Assembly: GCA_030431255.1 (NCBI GenBank)
Contig: JAUIJL010000009.1
Coordinates: 186,001 to 250,000, forward strand
DNA from: Thermoanaerobaculia bacterium
GTDB lineage: Bacteria > Acidobacteriota > Thermoanaerobaculia > Multivoradales > J023
Direction: 5' to 3'
DNA: 64,000 nucleotides
Below, piece by piece: positions 45,001-53,550 of the stretch; within the stretch, counting starts at the first letter, position 1, and each line of letters opens with the position of its first letter. The translations under genes and the position numbers were made by a program. The notes under the pieces were generated by a model that saw only the letters and a program-made list of their open reading frames with translations, did no database searches and was not told the DNA's origin.

Positions 45001-45402
45001 GGAGAAACTCAGGAGGCTGGTACTCTGATCGCGCGTTCTCAGGATTTGTTCGAACAGGCACTCGAGAATAAAGAAAATCACCTAGAAAGTCTTTATTCTT
45101 ACCCACATCTCCTGCTGCTGGAAGCTCGGAGGTTGCGTCAGCTAGGCCTCAATCCGAAACCGTCCTTGGATAGGGCTGCACAAATCATAGACCAGGCGGT
45201 GGCTAACGATGCTGTTGAGATTACAACCTCTCTGGTCAAATGCCGATGGCTCTCAGAAAGAATTCTGTTTGGCAAGACAACTCCCCAAGATGCGCAGAAG
45301 ACCCTGGAGGAGGGACGGCGATTGGCTGCCGAAGTCCTGGAACGAGCCCCTGAATCGCCAGAGGCCCTTCAGTGCCTTCAGCAACTTAGGATGCTAAGCT
45401 GA
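42037..45402 (+). CDS. Ser/Thr protein kinase with long TPR domain
   Basis: 1121 aa, GGAGG before the ATG. Kinase domain at about 40-310: GQGGMGQVW, VAIKRL, HRDLKPANI, DFGIA, GTPAFMAPEQ, all catalytic positions present. Membrane helix about 322-345. The remainder (about 370-1121) is TPR-like helices. From about residue 465 (near 43430) codon use changes: the kinase half is GC-rich, while the TPR half uses many A/T-ending codons, continuous with the AT-richer gene downstream. The two halves may have different histories. The stop overlaps the convergent 45394 gene by 9 nt. Confidence 0.9.
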   Translation: MRLEDQSTVDQSVLPEESQTLKAGVGEHRGEAASEPQQLDRFELETLLGQGGMGQVWEAWDPQLERRVAIKRLLRADPAARRRFMREGRLQATLAHPGICPVFEVGQDAGEPYLVMPRLDGVRLDEAVEGEPLEFKLDLMRQVAEAVHAAHQQGLIHRDLKPANILVEQPSDAPPRPVVLDFGIARPVGGEMLTAPGEVVGTPAFMAPEQVEGVSVLLDRRTDVYALGATLYRLLTGRPPHSGKGTPLLLSIVHEEPERLPSGDIPAEVEAIVFKCLEKDKNRRYDSARALAEDLGRYLAGEPVHARPVTQWIRFGKWMRRHRVAVRVTSAAAMLAVAGLAWGGWSAWRSGERQDAARRFGAQVEEIEALARYSHLVPLHDVREDQKLLRTRLDAIRPSLDDRDPVVRALASHAMGRGHLALDELEEAREYLETAYELDPENAEIAADLGRTLSEIYRDQLVDLERYGDQAKRAEVSKQLSDQLTRTLGIAIRLQEKSKTSSPRATSDSTHEGSSYKVEDSVELDVLVLFHGGQFEQALEVLANTPQGPSWMYERWRLEGDIRRSWAVSIHHNEPTTEKEIAKIQLEEARKAYKRALEVAPSHTSILLDEAQTLSLLIILEFVSLKEAGPLIEEARQLLQAARLSNPYAQDSWLWSVRLELTAATHAANQASNPEPHVESAISLGKQALNIHDRSSELWYELARAHELIGRKKREAGRDPSEHYALASEGFARVESTRRDYAYFSALGVLRLEMANYRVDQGLEAGKVFASAMEAFRAAAELHSKPFPAWFNLGVTLFNSANLDKRSRKDTLLQALEVFQHAQNLNPNSMFPFYYIGLTHQRLAQEITQDNRIVDPIQVELAVTSLKRATEISPDRVEPWSGLAAAIRLQAFDAFYRGQDAKNFLVAARNANRRALELSPRHPIVLFYSAQVEILEGKLALREQQDPTSSAQAAVSLCQQALNAIRDSNALYCLAEALSLNAEYAMSLGETQEAGTLIARSQDLFEQALENKENHLESLYSYPHLLLLEARRLRQLGLNPKPSLDRAAQIIDQAVANDAVEITTSLVKCRWLSERILFGKTTPQDAQKTLEEGRRLAAEVLERAPESPEALQCLQQLRMLS

Positions 45403-45966
45403 GCCTCTCGGTGAACAGCACTTTTCACCTGGACCACACTCACCATACCCCTCCGGCGCCACAACGATCTGAATATATCCATCATCACCGGGTTTATAGA
45501 TATCTGACCCCGGCTCAGCCGTCTGCACAGACGTCTGCACAGACGTCTGCACAGCCTTCTGCACATAAACCGAAAGTTTATTCTTCCTTGAGCCCTTGTC
45601 CATAAAATGCCCAATCTTGAGTCGTTTAAAACTTTTCTTTTCGCACTGTGAGCAAGATGTGTAAGAATTAGTCAGCGAGTGCCCGGATTCAAGGACCTTA
45701 CTTAGATTGACCAAAAACTCCACCACAACATTAGGTTCGTCACTATAGCAATGCGCATACCTAACATCCGCCTCGAAGTCTCTGCCGGAGTCTTCTGGCC
45801 AATACATCGATATTTTAGGCAGGGATTCCGCTTTCCATTGATGGTAACAATATTTCTTCCTGGGATCTATTCTCCAATACTCTCTAGAAGCTCCTGCCCA
45901 ACATTTCGCTTCTAAAGTAGCCTCTTCGTTCAAGACTCGATCATTTTCCAATTTCGATTCTCTCAT
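45394..45966 (-). CDS. Hypothetical protein, AT-richer, with QTSV repeats
   Basis: About 190 aa from the ATG at 45966 (GGAG 6 nt upstream). Nine or more Cys/His/Trp residues; a CSQCEKK pair and a CGPGEKCC pair near the ends; QTSVQTSVQTA arises from a 12-bp tandem repeat. No signal peptide or known domain. Lower GC than most of the window, and overlaps the kinase 3' end; it could be recently acquired together with the kinase TPR half. Confidence 0.6.
   Translation of the reverse strand: MRESKLENDRVLNEEATLEAKCWAGASREYWRIDPRKKYCYHQWKAESLPKISMYWPEDSGRDFEADVRYAHCYSDEPNVVVEFLVNLSKVLESGHSLTNSYTSCSQCEKKSFKRLKIGHFMDKGSRKNKLSVYVQKAVQTSVQTSVQTAEPGSDIYKPGDDGYIQIVVAPEGYGECGPGEKCCSPRGSA
45521..45556. repeat. 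12-bp tandem repeat GTCTGCACAGAC x3
   Basis: Three units (the third ends AGCC), each nearly self-complementary (GTCTG/CAGAC), inside the 45394-45966 gene. Whole-unit slippage would keep the frame. Confidence 0.85.
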
Positions 45967-46394
45967 CACTAGCTCCACAGATCGTTGGACTTTACTGGCA
46001 ACATATCTTACGCGTATCGAGAGTCATTCCAATGTAAAATAGACGACACCGGGACGCCCGCAAACAAGTATTGGGATAACTTCGACTCAGGCACCCGGAT
46101 TCTTTAGACCTTCTTACCGCTCCACGCAATCGCACAAAGAAAAAGTGTTGCCATCTCTGGACCTCCTGAAGTTGACTTTTGTTGCCGCCACTCCCCTCAC
46201 GTTGATATTCGGGAAAAGCAATACGGATGCCAGCTATCAAACCGCGAGTATTCCAGCTGAGATCAGCTGTAGTGACTGCTACTTTTCCGCAATTGAGCCC
46301 CTAGACTAAGATTTTCAGCTTAGTCCGAGCGCCAAGAGTGACGCCCGGACGTCGGTGGTAAGACTCGGACGTCGAGGACGTCAGACTCATCTTT
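45967..46394. other. Intergenic region, 428 nt
   Basis: AT-richer spacer between two minus-strand genes. A minus-strand frame at 45992-46240 (82 aa) has no ribosome site or recognisable product, so I do not call it. Near the right end three GACGTC palindromes (46348-46353, 46368-46373, 46377-46382) sit just after the stop of the sigma-54 activator. Confidence 0.45.
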
Positions 46395-48020
<1,626 letters not shown>

Positions 48021-48108
48021 CCCCAGATTTTAGCAGGATCTCTCATGCATCCAACAATCCTCACCGCCCCGAGAGCAGGGCTCAGCCCCGTGGATCGAGA
48101 CGATCGGC

Positions 48109-48990
48109 CTACAAAACCGCCCCCTTGATCGTTTTCACAATGCCGATCGCTCCACCCACGAGAAAAACGACCCCCCAGATGATCGCCAAGATGCTCACGA
48201 TAATCGCGCCAATGCCGTCGGTGATGCTGACGAGAAAGCCCGGCGGGAAGCTGTGCAGGAAGGTGACGATGATCATGGCGATGAACGAGGTGGCCATCAA
48301 GACGATAAACCCACAGTTGAGCAGGAAACGCTCGTGGGCAATGACCAGGGCGATCACCAACACGACCTTCAGGAACATCAGGGTGCCGAGGATGGCGGCG
48401 GCCTTGGCGGTGTTGAAGTCGGCGTAGCGGGCCAAGTAAACCAGGGTGCCGAACGGAATCGCCATCAGCAGGGTGACCATGAGGATGAGGCTCACCAGCG
48501 CCTTCAAGATCGTGATCAAGCCGAGAATCACCGACGCTAGCCCCAACAGGCAGGAGACACACCCTTGAAGCTTCGCGATCAACCGGGCGGAGATGATCAA
48601 GGGCAGGTTGAACAACAAAAGTGTCGTCAACAACATGATGTCGAGGTGAATGAGCGCGGCGACCGCCAAACCCGGAGCTTTCTCGCTATCGGCGCCCAGC
48701 GAGCTCTCGAGCTGTTCGAAGTCGCTGGGGGGTTTGGCTTTTTCGAATTTAGGCAGTGAGACCTCTGGCTTTGAGAGCTCGGGCTTTGAGACCTCTGGCC
48801 CAGAACGCTCCCGCTGGGCCAAACCGTCTTTCCAATCGGCAATACCGTCACGTAGTTGGCCGACTCGATCCCCCAAGCCGTCGAACAAGCTCATCGACGC
48901 CCGAAACGAGCTGCCCGTTTCCACCAAGATGATCAAGATGGTGGCGATCAGGGCAACGACGAGAGCCGGTGTGCGCAGCTTGCTGGCCAT
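48109..48990 (-). CDS. Polytopic membrane protein of unknown function
   Basis: 293 aa. One N-terminal helix, a charged linker with (S)KPE(L/V)SKPEVS repeats (about 65-90), then four to five helices in the C-terminal two thirds. A CxxC-like pair (GCVSC) is in the third helix region. No family recognised. Read with 49011 and 49755 on the same strand with gaps of 20-25 nt, so probably one transcript. Confidence 0.65.
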   Translation of the reverse strand: MASKLRTPALVVALIATILIILVETGSSFRASMSLFDGLGDRVGQLRDGIADWKDGLAQRERSGPEVSKPELSKPEVSLPKFEKAKPPSDFEQLESSLGADSEKAPGLAVAALIHLDIMLLTTLLLFNLPLIISARLIAKLQGCVSCLLGLASVILGLITILKALVSLILMVTLLMAIPFGTLVYLARYADFNTAKAAAILGTLMFLKVVLVIALVIAHERFLLNCGFIVLMATSFIAMIIVTFLHSFPPGFLVSITDGIGAIIVSILAIIWGVVFLVGGAIGIVKTIKGAVL

Positions 48991-49010
48991 GGTTTAGGGT
49001 GGCCGTCACC

Positions 49011-49730
49011 TCAGTTGTGGGGAACGACCGTGCCGCACCACCGGGCCATGGGAAAGCCGGAGGCCGTGAGCCGATCGAGCTTGGCGTGGTCTTCCTTCAA
49101 AAACCAATCGAAGAGCATCCGCGACTGACCCCTCGCGACCTCGGCTTGCCTTTCCAAGAGTTTAAGATTTTCTTCCTGTGCCTCCTGAGAGGCCCCTATC
49201 CCCTGCTTGCCGTCGAAATCGTGATCGAGCTGGATGACCAACCGAGCACCCTCCGATCTCGTAAGATCCGCGTGCAGAATCGTTCCACTGAGCTGCACAT
49301 ATTTGTCGTCAACATGGTCGTCCCAGGCCCAAAAAACCTCCTCGAGCGCCACCCTTCGCTGCTGCAGAAAGATCAACGCATCGACCAACCGCATACCGCT
49401 ACAGGCGACACTCGAGGAGGGAGGGGGGCTTTGAAAATATTTTTTTAAGATATCGGGCATAGCCGGTGCCAACAGGGGCGGCACGATCGTCTTCATGACC
49501 TTGAATTGATTCGACTCCATGCTCTGCTTGGTGCTGAAGATCCTCTTGGGAAGCGGCTTCTTCATCTCCTTCTTGATCCGCTTCCGTGATTTCTTCATGT
49601 CCCGTTTAACGGTCTCCATCACGTCCTTGATCTCGCCGCCGCTACGCCCCAGGGCTCCAAAGGAAACGCCGAAGACATACAACAAGACAACGATCACCAA
49701 GAAGATCTGCACCTTTCGTTTTCGGCTCAT
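49011..49730 (-). CDS. Membrane-anchored hypothetical protein
   Basis: 239 aa: an N-terminal helix (about 6-25), a Lys/Arg-rich coiled region (about 35-65), and a soluble domain. One predicted helix anchors it with the domain probably outside. No family recognised. Lies 20 nt from the membrane protein gene downstream. Confidence 0.6.
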   Translation of the reverse strand: MSRKRKVQIFLVIVVLLYVFGVSFGALGRSGGEIKDVMETVKRDMKKSRKRIKKEMKKPLPKRIFSTKQSMESNQFKVMKTIVPPLLAPAMPDILKKYFQSPPPSSSVACSGMRLVDALIFLQQRRVALEEVFWAWDDHVDDKYVQLSGTILHADLTRSEGARLVIQLDHDFDGKQGIGASQEAQEENLKLLERQAEVARGQSRMLFDWFLKEDHAKLDRLTASGFPMARWCGTVVPHN

Positions 49731-49754
49731 GGTCGAAGCACACCATCCGGTCCG

Positions 49755-50096
49755 TCAGCCGCCGACGCTCACGACCCTCTGACCCGGAGACCGAACCCGA
49801 TACTTGGTCGCGCTCGGCGGGGTGCCGTCGGTGCCACCGACCACGGTGTCCAGGCAGATCGGCTTGCCACGGACATACACGAAGCCCGACTTCCCTTGCT
49901 CCACCGCTAGGGTTCGGGCACAAGGCTTGATGGTAGGACCCGCGTTGGTGCACCCTCCGATCGATTGATTCGCCGGATCGTTGCCAACCAACACTAGAGA
50001 GCCCGACATCCGGACCAACGATTGTGACGATGAGTGGGCCACCACCCCCGTCGCGTGATCGCAGGTCAAAAGTGCCCGTTCAGTCAGTGGTTTCAT
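49755..50096 (-). CDS. PAAR-like (spike-tip) domain protein, tentative
   Basis: 113 aa with GGAGG before the ATG. The pattern is GxxLVLVGNDPANQSIGGC(T), then PCARTLAVEQGKSG-VRGKPICLDTV, then an RVRSPGQRVVSV end. This order (GCxN/P then PC, and xVxGKPVxL) resembles PAAR and DUF4280 needle-tip proteins of phages, type VI and extracellular contractile systems. The histidine and cysteine pattern is partial. No sheath, tube or baseplate genes are in the window. Followed by two membrane-protein genes. Confidence 0.45.
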   Translation of the reverse strand: MKPLTERALLTCDHATGVVAHSSSQSLVRMSGSLVLVGNDPANQSIGGCTNAGPTIKPCARTLAVEQGKSGFVYVRGKPICLDTVVGGTDGTPPSATKYRVRSPGQRVVSVGG

Positions 50097-50211
50097 GATC
50101 GCCTCCAGATCGAGCCCCGACGCAAGCTCAGCGGAAAAAGGTTGTTGAAGACGGGCCTAGCATAAGTCCCGTCCTCGATTTCGACGATGAGGATCGTTCT
50201 TGGGTTTGTTC

Positions 50212-52332
50212 CTAGCTGAAGAACACCAAGCTGACGCAGAAGGCATAGCCGGCCAACAAGGGCCAATAGGCGAGCTTGGGGATCAGACAATCTCGATAGG
50301 CCAAGAATCGCGATGGGCTGCCCGACGCCACTCTGAATCCCGTCACGGTGGTGGACAGGATGACGACATACATCAGCAGATAGAACCACTCCAAGAAGAC
50401 CAGGTTTTCGGGCACTTCTCCCCGCAGCCGAACATGGGCGAAGTTCATGACAAAGAAGAGACCGGAAGCTCCACCCAGCAGGCCCAAGAAGCTGAATCCC
50501 GTCCAGGCTTTTTTCTTTTCTTCCGAGGTGATCGACGACAACATGGCGAACAACATAACCGCCACCACCACCAAGAGGATGAAATGTACCGTCAACGCCT
50601 CCCAGCTCTCCCGCATCGCCAAAATGTTGTAGTAGAGCTCGGGAAATCCGTCCTGGCCCACATAACTGGCCAAACCGAAATTGGTACTGTAGCTGTGCCG
50701 CTTGTAGCCGAAGAAGGAGCGGGCGATGAGCCAATCTCCAGTGACGATTTCTTCCTCCAAGCCCGGCTTGGCGCTCGGATTGGTGAGGCCGTAGGCCCCT
50801 AGGTCGGGCACCAAAACGACGTTTTTATCGAAATCTCGATGCCAGATCCGGACCCAGATTTGCTTGGAATCGAAAGGATAACGATCGTAGTCGAAGCTCT
50901 GGCGCAAGGTGGTCTCGAAATACCAACCAATCACGCGATCTTTCCCCTCCTCCCGATCAAATGCTTGCTCTGCCTTGTGTTTGATGGCCTCGGGAAATAT
51001 GAATCCAGGACGCAGCTCCTCGAGCTGCTCACCGGAATACCGTTGCCACACATAACCCGTGAGATCCACATCGTTGGAGCCGGAAAAATTGACAGATTGC
51101 ACGAATAACCCGGTTGGAAGGCGAATCGTCGAAGCTCGGCCCAGCTCTTCGGTCCGTGTCTCGTAATCCGAAAGGAATTCCTCCAGCCCTTCCTGGCTGG
51201 TCATCGTTACCACATCCTGGCTGCTCTTCTGGCCGGCCTGAAGAAATAAGGCGATCAAAGCCACGGATCCAGCCACGAGAATCAGACTCGCAGCCAACGA
51301 AAGAAACGCCAGTGATCGAGTCCCCCTCGCCTCTCCCGCTCCCAGCAACAGCCACGCAAGCCAAATCCCCAAGGCGACGGATTGGGCCACGATCCACGGG
51401 CGCAAGGAGTGAAGCTCGGCCAGGTCGGCGGCCATTTCTTCCTGGAAGAGCACGACCGCCAGCGTCCATCCGGAGGTCGGGATCGGATGGTGGAAGACCC
51501 ACGAGCGCTCACCCGTCAGCTCGTCGGAGTGGTCGAAATAGCCGGACCGACCGCTCGCCACAGCCTCAGCAATTCGCCGCAAACCCTCATCTTGACCTGC
51601 TTCGGCGGCGTCGACCACCGATCGACCCAAATAAGATTCTTTGGGATGGACGATGAAATTTCCGCCGGAGGAAACTAGAAATGAATACCCCTTCTCCCCG
51701 AGCTCCAGGGAAGCGAGCAAATCCCGCAGCTTATCCAAAGAAAGGGACGTAAAACCCACTCCGATCGGATCGTAGGAATCCTCCGGGGCAAAGAAAGGGC
51801 TTGTGATGTTTACGATCCACGCCTTGCTGGATTTTCCGTGATGAGGCTCTTGCCACACGTCCTTCTTTTGGATCAACGGTAGATGATACCAATCGTTTTT
51901 GGGCGCCGTGTAGTCATAGGAGTCCTCAATCTGAACGATCCTTACGATTTCATCCCCCGCAGTGGCCATGCCTTTAGGATGCTCTCGACAATAGGGCGCA
52001 TAAAGCTCTCGCTCCGCCGAAAACCGGCCCGGCACATAGGCCGCGCCTACACCGAAGAGAATCGGCACGTTCGTCAGCGTTTCGCACAACGAGCGAGAAA
52101 CGCTCGTCTCGGAATCCCCGAGACGGCCCAGGCCCTGAAACAGCTCTCGGTGAATGGACATCACATGCTGCAATCGGGTGTCAATCGTTTGCGTGGCTTG
52201 CTCCGCCTGCTCCTGAGCCTTCAGCCTGGCTGAGTCTCGGATCCGGCTCCGCTCCGAAAAATACGTCACGACCGTGGCCACCAACAAAGTCACGAGCACG
52301 GCCGTCAGGGTTGCCGAGGCCTTCTTCTTCAT
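50212..52332 (-). CDS. Cache-sensor / pentameric-ligand-gated-channel-like fusion
   Basis: 706 aa, GGAG before the ATG. N-terminal membrane helix (about 8-25), then an extracytoplasmic double-Cache-like domain (about 30-300; YFDHSDELTGERSWVFHHPI near its end) and two helices (about 312-335, 343-365). Next comes a Cys-loop-receptor-like ectodomain (about 375-575): DVDLTGYVWQRYSG, then WYFETTLRQSFDYDRYPFDS, the FPxD-type signature, and a VVLVPD strand. Four membrane helices follow, with PENLVFLEWFYLLMYVVIL like the TM2-TM3 junction of pLGICs. A ligand-controlled ion channel with its own sensor domain is likely. It ends an overlapping operon with a binding protein and a sensor-MFS. Confidence 0.7.
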   Translation of the reverse strand: MKKKASATLTAVLVTLLVATVVTYFSERSRIRDSARLKAQEQAEQATQTIDTRLQHVMSIHRELFQGLGRLGDSETSVSRSLCETLTNVPILFGVGAAYVPGRFSAERELYAPYCREHPKGMATAGDEIVRIVQIEDSYDYTAPKNDWYHLPLIQKKDVWQEPHHGKSSKAWIVNITSPFFAPEDSYDPIGVGFTSLSLDKLRDLLASLELGEKGYSFLVSSGGNFIVHPKESYLGRSVVDAAEAGQDEGLRRIAEAVASGRSGYFDHSDELTGERSWVFHHPIPTSGWTLAVVLFQEEMAADLAELHSLRPWIVAQSVALGIWLAWLLLGAGEARGTRSLAFLSLAASLILVAGSVALIALFLQAGQKSSQDVVTMTSQEGLEEFLSDYETRTEELGRASTIRLPTGLFVQSVNFSGSNDVDLTGYVWQRYSGEQLEELRPGFIFPEAIKHKAEQAFDREEGKDRVIGWYFETTLRQSFDYDRYPFDSKQIWVRIWHRDFDKNVVLVPDLGAYGLTNPSAKPGLEEEIVTGDWLIARSFFGYKRHSYSTNFGLASYVGQDGFPELYYNILAMRESWEALTVHFILLVVVAVMLFAMLSSITSEEKKKAWTGFSFLGLLGGASGLFFVMNFAHVRLRGEVPENLVFLEWFYLLMYVVILSTTVTGFRVASGSPSRFLAYRDCLIPKLAYWPLLAGYAFCVSLVFFS

Positions 52333-52344
52333 GTCCCAAATCTC

Positions 52345-53550
52345 CTACTCAGACGGTGGCTTCACCGGCAACGCACGTCCGTTTTGGCGCACCAATCTGC
52401 CGTCATAGTCATAAATCACACTTGCGGCTTCAAAAAGGGAAAACGGAACCGCCAATCCCAATGCCTTCGCTTTGCTCATATCGATCGCAATATCCGGAGG
52501 CATCACCAAACCCACGTCCAAATCTCCGGCCCGTGCACGGCCGGTCAATATCTTCAAGGCATAGACCGAGGCGAGCTCGGCGTTGCTCTCGAAGCTGACT
52601 CCAATGGAAAGCAAAGCGCTGCTCGGTCCGCCGTTGACCAGGCTCGGCGTGACCGCAAGAACGGGAAAACCCTCTGCCTTTTGTAAGACGACGTCCATGT
52701 GAGCGAAAACCGCTGTGCTGCCGGTGATCCAGAAAACGCTTTGATCACCTTCCGGGTCCTTCGATCCCATCACTCCAGTCGCAGTTGCCACCTTGAGCTC
52801 CAGCTCACTCCTGGCCGCGCTCGGGTCCTGCACCGCAACATCTAAAACCGCAATGCCTGCCGCCTCGGCAACCTTTCTCAGCGGCTCCACTTGAGATCTC
52901 ACCGCGCTGGAGTTGCGCTTGGAATACACAATGGCAATCTGTCGAAGATCCGGTCTCAGCCGGCGCAGATAACTGAGCTGACCGGCGACCGGAACGTTTA
53001 GGGAGGTATAGGCGATGTGGGTCTTCGAGCCCCCCTCGTAGTCGTCCACCAGGCCCAAGAGCACGGGATCCTTGGCACAGACCGTGACCACCGGCACTCG
53101 ACCCGTGCGATAGTGATCGTGAAGATCCCGGGCCGCCGTGGAGCCCATGGCAAAGATCAGCGCAAACTCGCCCCTCTCAGCTTTCCGCAGATATCGGTGC
53201 ATGCGCCCATCGGCATTCCGGTAATAGACCAACACAAAGGTCGACCACCGCTTGCGAGCCCCGAACGAGCGTAGGATTCGGGCCAAGGCGGTGTCATAGG
53301 CCGGCGAAGCCTTTGGAAATAGGATCAATATCCGCTCAGGCTCCGAAGCATCAGAACGAGTCGACTCAGCCAGCGGCAAAACCTCCCTTACTCCAGGCAC
53401 TCCGCGACGGACGAGAAGCCAGTCCTTCCGGGACTCCTCGAGCTGCCGAACCCAGGGCCCGTCCTGCGCCTGATAGGTCGTGCCGACGAAGGCCGCGGTC
53501 GACAACAGGAAGAGCCCAACGATGAGCTTTGGGAGCCGGGATGAATTCAT
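52345..53550 (-). CDS. Periplasmic ABC-type substrate-binding protein (ABC_sub_bind family)
   Basis: 401 aa from the ATG at 53550, which overlaps the MFS stop (ATGA) with GGAGG 7 nt upstream; the open frame runs further upstream but only as antisense-type sequence of the MFS gene. Uncleaved or cleavable N-terminal helix, then two-lobe binding domain: LIFAMGSTAARDL, IAIVYSKRNSSAV, GLVMPPDIAIDMSKAKALGL, all typical of the family with TrpX. No ABC permease or ATPase is adjacent, so it may serve the channel or the sensor-MFS as a ligand receptor. Confidence 0.85.
   Translation of the reverse strand: MNSSRLPKLIVGLFLLSTAAFVGTTYQAQDGPWVRQLEESRKDWLLVRRGVPGVREVLPLAESTRSDASEPERILILFPKASPAYDTALARILRSFGARKRWSTFVLVYYRNADGRMHRYLRKAERGEFALIFAMGSTAARDLHDHYRTGRVPVVTVCAKDPVLLGLVDDYEGGSKTHIAYTSLNVPVAGQLSYLRRLRPDLRQIAIVYSKRNSSAVRSQVEPLRKVAEAAGIAVLDVAVQDPSAARSELELKVATATGVMGSKDPEGDQSVFWITGSTAVFAHMDVVLQKAEGFPVLAVTPSLVNGGPSSALLSIGVSFESNAELASVYALKILTGRARAGDLDVGLVMPPDIAIDMSKAKALGLAVPFSLFEAASVIYDYDGRLVRQNGRALPVKPPSE

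Noticed and set aside
45992-46240. 82-aa minus-strand frame
   Set aside because: No ribosome site, signal or family; kept as intergenic.
46348-46382. Three GACGTC palindromes after the sigma-54 activator
   Set aside because: Too short and too common at this GC content to call an operator; noted only as sequence.
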